The notes beneath the pieces were generated by a model, which was given only the letters and a program-made list of their open reading frames with translations, did not search any database and was not told the DNA's origin. Both the position numbers and the translations under genes were made by a program. A stretch of DNA of 64,000 nt from Colias croceus (Eukaryota; Arthropoda; Insecta; Lepidoptera; Pieridae): positions 2,916,501 to 2,980,500 of the forward strand of contig NC_059548.1 in the NCBI RefSeq assembly GCF_905220415.1, written 5' to 3'. This document shows positions 36,501 through 48,200 of this stretch, one piece after another. Every line of letters begins with the position of its first letter. Position 1 is the first letter of the stretch.

Positions 36501-38713
36501 GTTGTACATTGATAAGTATTTCTTACTAATAATGTCAACAGCACGTTTTAATGCTGCCTTTAAACCTGTTACTGATACAGCATTGAACCTGGAAATTAAA
36601 AAAAGGATTCATTTTTTAGCATGTTAAAAACCATAGTTATTCTAGAGGCAGTTAGAATACTTATTATGGAGTTTATACTTACGCTATATGTGTTATATTG
36701 AACTGCTCTTTTAATGTTGGAGTAAAGAGATTCAATGCTATATTTTTGTTATCCGAATGTGACTCTGAGCAAATGAAAACAATGGGGGATTTCGCTCTTT
36801 GCTTATATTGGCTGAAACAGAACAAAGCATATAATATTAAAAGTGAATAAAATATAGTTTATTTAAATTACAATATTATGATCTCATATAAAAATAATGA
36901 GCAAATTTTTAAGATTAAAAGCTTTGCAGTCACAATAAGTATAACATATAATCATGAATACTATTTCACATAAATATTATTTGAAATACAGTACCACTTA
37001 TAAATGACTGTAGTGCCTACAGTAAATTACACTGAAGAATCTTAAAACTTACTGTAAAATATCTGTAAACTCTGCTGGTGTCCTTAAAAATGTATTGGGA
37101 AAATCTTCCACAAGCACTACTTTACTGCTATTGTTATCCAGAAGAGATGTGAAATTGGCAGCATTTATAATAAAATCAAGGAATCTTTTTGATTGAGATT
37201 CTTTAAATTGATAGTCTCCTGTAATTAGTAGAAATGTAAGATAATTTTATTTTTCAGATAATTAAATTTATTGTTTTACTCTTAAACATGGGTTTGGAAA
37301 ATAAGTAGGCAACATATTGCACGCCTCATAAGCGAAGCGTTGAGGTGGGTACTACTGTCACTTCGCACAAAACATCTGATTTTTCAAACTTAAAATGTCT
37401 TTATGTATCATACATTGCACTTGTAAAATAATACATACACACACATATTAAGAAAAAACACTATTTTTAACATACATGATATTTTTGATGTCATTTTTGT
37501 TATTTAAACTAGTTAAAAAACAGTTTAAAAAAGTTCTGTCTTGGACGTCCGTGTGTCTGTATGTGCGGAGGATTTTCTTGTTAACACGATAGCGACCGAA
37601 ATACTTTACTAATCGAGTCTTTTTTTTTTCTCTTACGCTTGAGTATGCTCAGGAATAGAACCCTTTCATTTTTCAGGGTCTGATTCGATGTGGTTTAATT
37701 GTTATTAAATAAACAAAAAAAAAATATCGACTGTTCTCCATAATTTTAGTATATCTATATATTATATTCTTTATTTTATTTTATTTTTTTTTTATATTTA
37801 TAGTGTACTCAAAATTCACCATTATAAACTCGATTCTTTATACTATAAGCCAAGGCTTAAAAAAATAAGTTGGTAGTCAGTCCCTTAAACCTGCGCAGTT
37901 TCACATCTAGGTGGGGCCACAAGAAAAATAGCTCAATTATTACGGTACCGCTTTCTTTACTTTTCCAACTGTTTTATTTTATTTCTTTTTTATATTTATA
38001 GTGTACTCTTTATAAATAATCAATTTTATTGTAAAGGATGAGATTATGAGGCGTGCACTTTTGGATTTTCCAAACTATTGTATTTTCTATAGATACTAAC
38101 ATAATAAACATATAAATTTATAAATATAGATCAATACCATATTCTGAAGGGAATTCTATATCAACTGGTGTAATCCACTCTGTAACTTTTATATTATGTT
38201 TAGCTGCTAAGGTGTGTATTGTTGCTGTTTTTCCACATCCCACTGGCCCAGAGATTAGTAACATATTACTGCTACTGTTCAAACAAGAACATTTCAACCA
38301 TTCTTCTACCTCTTGAACTTTTTTACTATGCACTGCTAAATCCTCGACTTTATCTGGATCGAAATTCTTCATCCAATTTTTACTAGTTACATTATGAATT
38401 ATATGATTGTTGTTCTTTCGTGCACATATCTGGAATTTTTACATTAAACGTAAATAACGTTTTAAATAAAAGTAGTTATAACACTACACATAAAATGTTA
38501 CTCACATCATCCTCATTGTTGTTTATAGGTTCAACTATTTTACTTGTACTCTTTTTAATCTTTTTCGGTGGCTCAGTTTCGTCAAATTCGAATAATGGTT
38601 TGAACCACTTCTTACTCTGAAAATTATATCAATGAGAACATTTTACAAATATATTATTAAAATTAACTTTTTCAATAGTACATCTTCGTGTTTACCTTTT
38701 GTGGTCCATTCAT
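33585..38713 (-). CDS. Rad17: RAD17, checkpoint clamp-loader ATPase
   Basis: Nuclear AAA+ protein that, with RFC2-5, loads the 9-1-1 clamp at damaged DNA for ATR signalling. Ten exons: 38713-38696, 38616-38506, 38429-38138, 37218-37053, 36811-36683, 36588-36407, 36225-36067, 35657-35464, 35104-34983 and 33690-33585; 492 residues, near the Drosophila length. Walker A GPVGCGKT is at 104-111; Walker B-type VVLVED is at about 174-179, then FPNTFLR. The SGGDVRSAILNLHFASLK block, equivalent to sensor-2 in the family, is present. A Lys-rich stretch follows. All phases agree, including G|GA across the exon 3/4 junction and CC|G at the last. Donors are standard apart from gtattg (exon 3) and gtacgt (exon 9). 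The last intron is enlarged by nested transposons. Confidence 0.93.
33766..34887 (+). mobile_element. Helitron split by a Tc1-like insertion
   Basis: The 5' end TCCATACTAATA lies at 33766-33777. The rest of the element, from 'ttataaatgcgaaagtaac' (about 34678) to GTGGAAAGCTAG (34887), follows 900 bp later. The gap is filled by a Tc1/mariner-type element. Rejoining the flanks at one TA gives the arrangement seen intact at 28294, so the order of insertion is clear. Confidence 0.85.
33780..34673 (-). mobile_element. Tc1/mariner-like element, deleted and with a broken transposase
   Basis: Terminal inverted repeats CACGCCGGCACAATTAGCGG (left) and the complement of CACACCGGCACAAGTAGCGG (right) bound the element, with TA at the outer sides. 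Minus-strand reading gives the C-terminal half of a Tc1-type transposase: GGGSIMVWGGI, then FILMQDNARAHSA (catalytic D region), then PANSPDMNPIKHVWE. At least two in-frame stops and a frameshift interrupt it. The N-terminal half is missing, so it is inactive. It lies in the last RAD17 intron. Confidence 0.85.
35690..35862. mobile_element. Unclassified short repeat in a RAD17 intron
   Basis: GC-rich 170-bp block in an AT-rich intron (between exons 35464-35657 and 36067-36225). It has an inverted pair 'aaagctattgcatagc' (35716) and 'gctatgcaatagctt' (35836). The sequence reads like dispersed lepidopteran repeats, but I cannot name the family. The open frames across it (65 and 68 codons) are not supported. 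Confidence 0.45.
37293..38074. mobile_element. 780-bp element with imperfect inverted ends in RAD17 intron 3
   Basis: Left end TTTGGAAAATAAGTAGG...GCACGCCTCATAA and right end the complement of TTTGGAAAATCCAAAAGTGC...ACGCCTCATAA. Inside, 'tatatttatagtgtactc' occurs twice (about 37794 and 37990). Non-coding. It accounts for most of the 920-bp third intron of RAD17. Confidence 0.55.
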
Positions 38714-39597
38714 TATTATTTTACAGATGCTGTGCAAACTGGTGTAAGTTCCCTAGGTTCAATTAGGTAATGTATGTTTTATATAAATCTAATATTTTTT
38801 TTTGTAATTTGTATTTTGTTGTTTCTACATTTCGTTCGTTCGATACAGGCAAAGAGTATAGTAACTATTTAAAAGGGATACAGGTACGAATTCAAATTCT
38901 ACACGGACACGGGGAGCCGGGACATTCAAATTGTCAAATGTCAATTTGATCAAATAAGTCAACGTCAATGCCAAATGTCAATAAATAACTTTTTCTTTTC
39001 AATATCGTACATATATCATGAAAACGTAACTATTTGCCGGTGCCACGAAAATAAATGATCCATTAATCTTTATTTCCACTAGATCGAAATCTACATTCGA
39101 TATCTTATTAATAATGAACTTCTAAATTGTAGTCTCTAGTATCATCTGGCAGTGGCGCTTGATTTATTTTAAAGGGTGGATAACATTATTAGCTTCAAAA
39201 TATGCATGATAGGTATCTACTTAAAAAAAAAAATATTCTGAATATTGCTGCTTGCTATGGTTATGATAGAATGTGTTTTACGAATCAACTCGATCGTGAT
39301 TCCAGCTCTATCTCTAAGTTGTCGCAGCTGATTTTGTTTAATAAAAAAACACTTTGAATGTCATGTTATGTCAATTGTCAAACTTCAAAGTCAACATATC
39401 GCATCGAATGAATTGATTTGCAAATGCGCGTAGTTACGTAAAATATTTGTATTTTATTTTTAAGCTTAATTGGAACACCACTTAGCTGGTGTAGGTTTTA
39501 TCAAAATTAAATAAATATAAGTAAGATACACCACTTGTGAAATTTCATATAAAACTTAATTATTTCTAGCTCTAAATTACGTGTTTTTGCAGGTGCA
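38714..39597. promoter_or_regulatory. Divergent promoter region of RAD17 and NDUFS7
   Basis: About 880 bases separate the two start codons, which point away from each other. No coding signal or repeat copy is visible here. A splice acceptor (gtttttgcag, ending 39592) lies five bases before the NDUFS7 ATG, so NDUFS7 has an upstream untranslated exon. 'aatataa|gtaagat' near 39520 is one possible donor. No TATA box is placed convincingly. Confidence 0.5.
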
Positions 39598-41265
39598 ATG
39601 CAGGCGCTCAAAGCAATAGGGGCTTCGGCTCCATCTACGGTTTTATCCGTTTTAAAGAAAGGAGCCTTTACACCAATTGTAGATCAAGTACGCCAAACCC
39701 ATTTGCCGGCTCCAGACCCATCAGAGATGAGACCGTATTCGCCTTTTCAAAAAACATCGAACATGGCAGAGTATGCTGTCGCTAGGTTGGACGACTTACT
39801 GAATTGGGGTAGGAAGGGATCAATGTGGCCCATGACTTTTGGTCTGGCTTGTTGCGCCGTAGAGATGATGCACATCGCCGCTCCTCGCTATGACATGGAC
39901 AGGTAACTAAATGTTAGCATATGTCGCACTTAATTTTATTTGCGAATTTAGTATGAAAATCAAACAATCCAAAATTGATTGTTGTAATTAAAGTTAATCT
40001 TACCCATACAATTAAAATGTATGAGTTGAATTCTCACCAATACATACATTTACATTTTGAAATATGTAGGGCGCTGTAAAGCCGCGACCGTGATGAAATT
40101 AATCTATTTTTAATAACATTTTTAATCCCAGAATTTCATAATATAAAACCATATAAATTTAATATTAATCCTATGGGATTGGATGGTATGCCATTGTTAC
40201 CCATAACTCTTCAAAATTGAGCTTTACCTATATTTTACTACAGTCTTTGTTATAATGTAGGTTTCACTTGTATTAAAATTGTAACAATCAATACAAATCC
40301 AAACAATAATTCATTCTAGATATGGTGTAGTATTCAGAGCATCACCTCGGCAGTCTGACGTGATGATTGTAGCTGGTACTTTAACAAACAAAATGGCTCC
40401 AGCTCTAAGGAAGGTTTACGATCAAATGCCGGACCCGAGATGGGTGATTTCTATGGGGAGCTGTGCTAACGGTGGTGGATACTATCATTACTCTTACTCT
40501 GTTGTGAGGTAAGTAATCGATTTAAATGAACAAATAAGCCAAAGAGGCTTTTCAATACATTTTGAATATTTCGATATGGTGTATTTACTAATAAATTGAT
40601 CAATCTTAAAATGCTCAAATATGGACATTGGACATTATTTTTTTAATGTTTGCTGTTCATGACTGTACTATACATGTACATGTACAATGTACAGTCCACA
40701 AGGCGTAAGATGATCTTTTTCAATTTGAAATAATTTTAACAATGGAAAAAAAAAATCCTCGGGGCGTGTTTCAAAATCATCTCTTTTGCTTTAAATTTGT
40801 TATTTAATAATCTAGCTTTTATATATGACTAGCTGCTTCGCGTGGTTTCACCCCCGTGGCTCCACTCCTGTTAGTCATAGCGTGATGATATATAGACTAT
40901 AGCCTTCCTCGATAAATGAGCTAACTAACACCGAAATATATTTTTAAATCGGACCAGTAGTTCCCGAGATTAGTGCGTTCAAACAAACAAACTCTTCAGC
41001 TTTATAATATTAGTATAGATTAATTAATAGAACACAAGTGATGTGCTGCCATGTCCCTATTTGCAAAGTAAAAATATCTTGCCAGCTTAGTTTAGTTTTT
41101 CTTATTAATTCCTTGTTATTTTACAGGGGTTGTGATCGCATTGTGCCAGTAGATATCTATGTGCCAGGCTGCCCGCCAACCGCCGAAGCTCTGCTCTATG
41201 GTGTTCTCCAATTACAAAAGAAAGTTAAAAGAATGAAAACTATTCAGATTTGGTACAGAAAGTAA
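39598..41265 (+). CDS. ND-20: NDUFS7 (ND-20/PSST), complex I iron-sulfur subunit
   Basis: Mitochondrial complex I subunit of the Q module that carries cluster N2, the last electron carrier before ubiquinone. Exons 39598-39902, 40320-40508 and 41127-41265; 210 residues; splice phases agree. Residues 1-26 are basic and hydroxylated without acids (MQALKAIGASAPSTVLSVLK), as in a mitochondrial presequence. Cluster ligands are visible: the tandem Cys85-Cys86 in GLACCAVEMM, Cys150 in SMGSCANGGG and Cys180 in VPGCPPTAEA. The C-terminus is QIWYRK. The ATG lies just after an acceptor, so a longer N-terminus from an upstream exon is possible but not needed. Confidence 0.96.
40829..41019 (-). mobile_element. 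Helitron, second family, in NDUFS7 intron 2
   Basis: Minus strand: starts TCTATACTAATATTATAAAG, ends with CTAG at 40829-40832. Contains 'ctactggtccgatttaaaaa', 'ttagctcatttatcgaggaa' and 'ggggtgaaaccacgcgaagc', shared with fragments at 42450, 43178 and 49114. Confidence 0.8.
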
Positions 41266-42675
41266 ACTTGAAAAGCTCTACTCTGACATCAGTGTAATTT
41301 ATTGTTACAGTAAATATAATCATAGTAGAAACATCTTTTATTTTATATCACCTTAAAATCATTTTGATGAATTAGTAAATCATTAAATAAGTGTAATAAA
41401 AAAATATAGCAAGAGAGTATTTTGGTTTTTTATTTCACATAGATCAAATATCAATTACAAGTATTTTAATATAAAATGACTTATAGAATATTAAAGTGAT
41501 ATTTAAAATAAATATACTTCTTTTATTAAGTTATCCAAATATCCTGAATTCCAATTAATCTGTCTTGTGTTTTTTTAACACTAACTCGTTTATAAAAACT
41601 TGAATCATTAATGGAAACTACATACACTACGGTCTACGAGTGCCCACTGGTAATCAGAAACTATTGAAAAACAGTTTACGAGAAGTATAATGGAAAATCA
41701 TTTTTCAAATAAATTAAATAGCTTAATGATTGCGTAAAATGTAAGCTCCCAATTCCCATGTAGCGCTGTCATGTACCATCACAGAACAGAAAAAAAACGA
41801 AGTGCTATAATTTGGTATGAAAACCACTGTCGCCAAACCAATACATATAAACCGATAACTAAACAGTACAACTACAAGTAAACTATGCCTTTTATTGGAC
41901 AGTTTAATTTGAGTAAAACTGACTCAGGTAAAAAAATCAGCATTTCAATATGTACCCTATCACCATTTTACGGTTTATTTTAGTATAAAATCCCTAGAAA
42001 TATGCTCTGTTTTGTTTCTCTTTACTCAGAAAATTCGAAAAAATTCGGCTATTCAACAACAGAGAGCGCTAACTTTCGATAAATATAACTTTTTTGTCAA
42101 CTATAATTTATTGTGGTGTATAGTATAGGTATTAAGTACCTACCTTCTTCTTGAATTTTTATTTCTTTAATAATATTATGTCTCGCATTTTGGAGAATGT
42201 TTATTACCTACTATTAAGTACGTATTTCCATATTATTATTATTATTAAATAAAAAAACGGAATAGAATAGTATAAATCTATTTTTACAAAATACAAACAG
42301 AAAATATGTAGGTAGGTACCTATTACTTTATCTTGGGACTGCCGTAGGTTTGATGTATCGGTGGCCTTGGTTAGAGTGCTTAATGCTATGCTTATGGTGT
42401 TCTGTGTGTGCCATAATATCTTATTAAAGAACAAACCAAACCAAACAAACGTGATGATAATATATATAGCCTATAACCTTCCTCGATACATGGGCTATCT
42501 AACACCGAAATAATTTTTCAAATCGGACCAGTAGTTCCTGAGATCAGAGCGTTCAGAGGGTAATTTTCAAAAATCTTTAAATGCAGTTCTATTTCTTTTA
42601 AAAAATAATAAAGAAATAAAGGAATGTTTCCTTTCAGCAAAATTCGCTATCTTCAGTATTTTAAGTACTTTCCCA

Positions 42676-42820
42676 CCAGCCCCCTAGCCAAGCGGCTTTC
42701 TGTTAGCGTAGCGTTCAATAGAATAGACTACGAATGTATGAGATTGACGTAATTTGTAGATACGTTTAAGCTTACATTGAACGCTACGCTAACAGAAAGC
42801 CACTTGGCTAGGGGGGCAGG
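42676..42820. mobile_element. MITE with about 40-bp inverted ends
   Basis: Ends are inverted copies of CCCCCTAGCCAAG(C/T)GGCTTT followed by CTGTTAGCGTAGCGTTCAA. The core is 60-70 bp and non-coding. Confidence 0.8.
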
Positions 42821-43177
42821 GCCCATCGAAAATTTCCACACTGTACATTTGTAGTCTCTGTTCGGGCTATGGGATAAAAAATACACAGAATAATCCTCTC
42901 ACACTTTTCGCTGCCTCCAGCACTCTTGCGATGCTCGCTGCGCAACTATCCTTCTAATAGTATAAACACGATACTACTAATTTAACCTAGATCCTACTAA
43001 GTTTGTGAGAATGGATGGATGGATGTTTGCTACTCTTTCACGCAAATACTACTGAACCGACTAATTTTTATCCCGGAAATCCCAAAGGAACGGGAACTAT
43101 GCGGTAGTTCTTAGAAAACGCAGGCGAAGCTGCTGGCGGAATTCGAGTTGTAATATCTGTACTCCATATTTAATTTA

Positions 43178-43332
43178 CTAGCTGTGCCCCGCGGTTTCAC
43201 CGTGATGATAATATATAACTAGTCTAAAACCTTCCTCGATAAATGGGCTATCTAACACCGAAATAATTTTTCAAATCGGACCTGTAGTTCCTGAGATCAG
43301 AGCGTTCAAAGAAACACTCTTCAGCTTTTTAT
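43178..43332 (-). mobile_element. Helitron fragment, second family
   Basis: CTAG at 43178-43181 and blocks 'cgatttgaaaaattatttcg' and 'ccatttatcgaggaag' shared with 40829-41019. The 5' end is degraded. A further fragment of the same family lies at 42450-42558. Confidence 0.65.
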
Positions 43333-43451
43333 TGAGGTATTTATACGGTAATATGAATTATTTAGGTAGGTAACTATATAAGTTTAGGTTTTTGTAGCAT
43401 TTTCTCTCACTCCTAAACATGATTCTGTAATAATGACAAATTTATTACTAA

Positions 43452-43626
43452 CTAGCTTACCGCCCGCTTTGTCTGAAACCTAATAAATTATATACTAAAA
43501 CCTTCCTCTTGAATCACTATCTAATAAAAAAACCGCATCAAAATCCGTTGCGTAGTTTTAAAGATTTAAGCATACAAAGGGACATAGGGACAGAGATAGC
43601 GACTTTGTTTTATACTATGTAGTGAT
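43452..43626 (-). mobile_element. Helitron-like element, second copy of the 6498 family
   Basis: Close copy of 6498-6650 with CTAG at 43452-43455. The shared sequence spans about 140 bases with only a few differences. Confidence 0.65.
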
Positions 43627-44149
43627 AAAACTAAATTTATAATTTTATTACTGTACATAACAGACTTTCACATGTAGCTTAAAATACGGATCTTTCAAGA
43701 TGGCGCTTCGATTCTACAGTAAAATAAGTAAATTCATTATTGCGCTAGTGTAGTGTAACTGAACTATGAACATTTTATTTATGTGTGTCACTTATGACGT
43801 CATTATAATTCAATACTGCAATGGAGTTACTTCTGTGATATAAATACCAAAATTACTCGCGACTGATTGGATTAGAATGAAATTTGGCAAAGATGTTTAT
43901 TTTTTTACTATTCTTAGTGTATAGGATAAATAAACACATATGAACATTGTGTTTAAACATGCGTGACTATATTTTTTTAAATTTATTTGCAAGTAAATAA
44001 AAAAAAATACAAATTCAGGAGCGCATCCATCCACGCATAATTAAGGTTGCGTGTAACTTGGTTTATAAACAGATGATTATTCATATAGGATTATGCGTTG
44101 AAAAATAGTGTCAAGGTTTTTTTAAGTCAAATGTATCTGAGACGATATG

Positions 44150-45274
44150 TTTATTGTAATACTTAAAATATATACAGTTTACAAAAAATATGTACAATAC
44201 AACATACAATGTCTAGGATATTTTTGACTAGAATAGGAAAGTACAAAAACTCAGATTGGTATAAAAATCAAAAGTTTTAATGGTATTTTCTGAATCGCAC
44301 CAAGCTTTCATTTACTTTTTAGTATACAGAATGATTTTGTATAAACTATAATACATTTCTGATTTATTCTTAATGAAATAATGAGAACATAATTATCAAA
44401 ATGTGCCCTAAAACAGGTTTTTTTTATTATAATTTTGTCTGACAACATTCACAAAAATGGCACATGTCGAGTTCAATAAAAACATTTAACGGAAGCATCG
44501 TTAGCTTGATATTGTCCACAGAAATCTACTAGAAAATAATTTAAGGAAGAAGGTAACACGAATTTGAATATAAATGTAATATCATTATCTAACTGCAAAC
44601 AGACACTACTCTGAAGTCAGACAAAACGCATTCCACAATACAATAATATCACATATTTTAAATGCATTTAAAGAATCAACTGTTCGTACAACAGAAGTCG
44701 CAGTGTGGATCGTTAACAATCTCGGAAGAAACGAGTACATCATAAATAAATAAATAAACCTCCACTGGTACAATTGAAAATCCATTTTGAGATTTTTAAC
44801 GGAAGTATAAATTAAACTCCCGATACAATAATAATTTATGGGATTTTTTTCCTTTGTATGACGTTAAATAAACCGATTCTATATTTTAATTACTAATTTA
44901 CAATCTAATATTTACATTTTATTTATAAGTATATATAAATATGTATAATTATATCGATAGCGATTCCGTTAATCCTATCTATCTTCACATAACCAGCGAT
45001 GTATAATTAACTAATGATGGTGACACAATAACAACTCGTTAGATATTCTCATGTAAATAAACAAGCAGTAGTGTGCGGCCGGCGTCCGAGATCTCGTCCT
45101 ATATTGCACTCGCGGGCCGGACCTCCGCCCCTCGTATATACACTAGGGACGCCGGCGCGACGTTAAAGCGACGTTACAATAAATAATTCTCTAAACCGAT
45201 AATACCAAACGATACGTCGAATCATACTCTCGTTCGCGCTACGCTATGTACACGTCGGCGGCGAGGGGCCGCTA
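44150..45274 (-). other. Probable 3' untranslated region of atrophin
   Basis: Downstream of the atrophin stop codon is about 1.1 kb of AT-rich sequence ending at a minus-strand AATAAA at 44150-44155. The part nearest the stop (45060-45170) is GC-rich. No splice sites or repeat copies were recognised in it. The exact end is inferred from the signal. Confidence 0.4.
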
Positions 45275-48200
45275 TCATCGCGGCTCCTCCTTCTTGAGCA
45301 GGTCGAGCGGCGCCAGCGGGGCCAGCGGCGGGGCCAGCGGCGCGGCCAGCGGCGCCAGCGGGGCCAGCGGCGGCGCCAGCCCGTGCGCCGCGCGGTGCAG
45401 CAGCGGGCCCGCCTTCAGCTGCTGGTGGTGCGCGTACGCGCTCAGCATCTTGGCGCGGTCCTCCTCCGCGCGGATGGCCGCCTCCACCAGCGGCGCGAAC
45501 CGCATGTGCTGCAGGTCGAACGGCCGGTACGGGTCCCAGTGCGGCGGCGGGTACGCGGGCAGCGCGGGCGGCTTGCGGTCCTCCTTGTCGGGCGCGCCGT
45601 TGCGCAGCGGCGAGCGCGTGCGCGCGCGCTCCAGGTCGCGCTCCCGCTCCCGCTCCCGCTCGCGCGCCTTGCGCCGCTCGCGCTCGTCCCGCTCGCGCCG
45701 CTCCCGCTCCTCCCGCTCGCGGCGCGCGCGCTCGCGCTCCTCGTGCTCGCGCCGCACCTCGGCCGCGGCGGACACCGCCGGCCGCGTGCGCCACGCGTCG
45801 TGCACGAGCGGCGCGTGGTGCACGCCGTGCAGCGGCGACGAGAGCAGCTCGCGGCCGTAGGGCAGCGGCCCGTAAGGGCCGGGCGCGGGGAAGGCGCCGG
45901 CGCCGTAGCGCGCGAAGGGCGACACGCCGAGGTCGCGCTCGCCGAGCGGCGCGTAGGCGCGCGCGGGGTGCGCGGGGTGCGCGGGGTGGGCGGGGTGCGA
46001 GGGGTGCGCGGGGTGCGCGGGGTGCGCCGCGTGCGCGGGGTGGCGCACGAGCGGCAGCGGCGCGTGGTGCAGGTAGGGCGCGGGCAGGTCGTAGGGCGAG
46101 CGGAAGGCGGGCGGCGGGGGCGCGGGCGCGGGGAAGGCGCGCAACTTCTCCTTGTCGAGCGCCGGCGCGCCGCCCGCGCCGCTCTTCTCCTTCTGCTGGT
46201 GGTTGTAGATCTCCCAGGCGATGCGCACGTGCATCGCGTTCCATTTACCGGTTTTCTATTGAAAAAAATAAATTCATATAAATGTTATATGTGGAAGATA
46301 TCTTTATTCACACAAAACAAGTTTCTATAAATCAAAATCTATTTAATTATTGTGCACTAATTTGAGAAAAGGATCATTACATTATAAGGCCAGTGTTGGA
46401 GATTGATATAATCGTTAATTCTTGACATAATCAATTAAAAACATCCGAAATATCCCGATAACCCTCATAAAAAAATTATCCACTAAACAAAATAAAACCC
46501 ATTTCTATAAATCGCGTTTGAAAAGTAAGGAGCAAAAGAAAGGCGCATGCATAAAGTGCTAAAGTAGACCTACCGCGACAGCAGGGCGTGGTGGTGGTTT
46601 AGGGGCGGACTCGCTTGTAGATGACACTATGGGCTGTTAACATGATGCGAGGCAATGTTAATGTGACAGTAGTGCAAAATATAAAGGAAAGCATTGAAGC
46701 TGACCATAGATGGAAATTGTTTAAATGATTGTCAGTAAGTCACTAGCTTTTGTAAAGTTTAAATAAAAAAATATATACTACATATTTTTTTTTTTATTAA
46801 AATTTTTATTAAAAAAAAAAATTATTGTTTCGAATAATAGTGACTTTCTGACATTAATTTTATTACTCTTGTAGCGATTTCAGAACTAATCTGAATGATA
46901 TATATAAAATTATCACACATTCAATAACTTCTAACGTTAACTCTGTAAAATTCAGTTCTGAAACAGCTATACTACAATGACTCAAAAATAACTAAAGGAA
47001 ATAAAGAATTAATCTAATTCTATCATTAGAAAGTTTAATTAGCAGGCAATACATAATTGAAAAAATACTATTAATGTGAAATTATAAGTAAGTACTAGAT
47101 AACCTTCCCAAAATAAATGTACAGGGTAGTTTCTACTTGTATAGTATCTATAAGAAACAATGACCAAAAGCAAGTATTCAAAAGTCTATTAAGAAAATCT
47201 ACTTTCTACATGTATTTACATTTGTTTGTAAATATGGTGTCCACTGAAAATCAGTGGAGAATCTAAGTGTCTTATATGTCCTTAGATTCTCAAACCACTG
47301 AGTGGATATTATCCATTTTGTGCCGTTGTAACTAGTTATAAGTTAATTTTATTTATTTTTTATGTATTAATGTGCATCGGTACAAATAAATGTATTTTCT
47401 TTCTTTCTTTCTAATTGACCATGGTATTTTATTTATATACAATCGGCTTCACTTATATAAATAGACTAAGTTATTATTAGCATGGCCTTATCATAAACAG
47501 AGCAAAGACAGTAATTATACTAGGCCTTTCCTTATCATTATTTACTTTGCATTATAAGGCAGTTGCATATAAGTTAATTAGTTAATATTGTAAGGTCAAT
47601 GAAATCAAAACTCAAAACTAGGGTTGTTACATTTAGAGATTTTTTAAGTCCATATCAATGTTTTTTAAATCCCCAAAAATTATTAGTTCCCTTCTATCAT
47701 GTCCGGTCTCCATACTTATTTTATTTTTATTTAATATTTATAAGTAATATGTATGAAGTACATATTTGTAATGTAGAAGACATAGAAGAAATTTTACAAA
47801 AGCATAGAAACCGGGTACATTTTCATACTTCTAAATTAAAAACGCAATAATATTTCACCTTAGGTGCATAGGTAGTGAGCGGCGCGGGAGGCACGTATGG
47901 CGCGGAGGGGTGTAGCAGACCCGACGAGTACGGGTACAGGTTCAATCCCGTGCGGTACAACGATGACATCTTGTTCACGTCTTTGAACTGAAAAATAATA
48001 ATTAAGAAAAATATTAAAACTGGAAATAAGTAGTGTCAGTGTATGGTTTTAGGTTAAATTATATCAATCAGATTTTATGAACATTGATGCGTATGCGTAC
48101 ACGCATACTTTACTTTTTTATTAAATGTACGTATACTAGGCGATCCAACTACGCATAGGATCGATTCAACAGCATGTTGTGACGTATCGTATATAAATAA

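Larger units (their letters stand above)
41266..44149. other. Intergenic region between NDUFS7 and atrophin
   Basis: No gene supported. NDUFS7 transcription probably ends near AATAAAAAAA (41396). The rest holds Helitron pieces (42450-42558, about 43000-43145, 43178-43332, 43452-43626) and a MITE at 42676-42820. Otherwise it is AT-rich DNA with nothing recognisable. Confidence 0.6.

Noticed and set aside
45246..46330. Plus-strand frames of 204 and 315 codons and a second minus frame of 340 codons
   Set aside because: Shadows of the GC-rich atrophin last exon. Their Arg/Ala/Ser composition comes from the complementary codons, while the true frame has the conserved atrophin C-terminus and matching splice phases.
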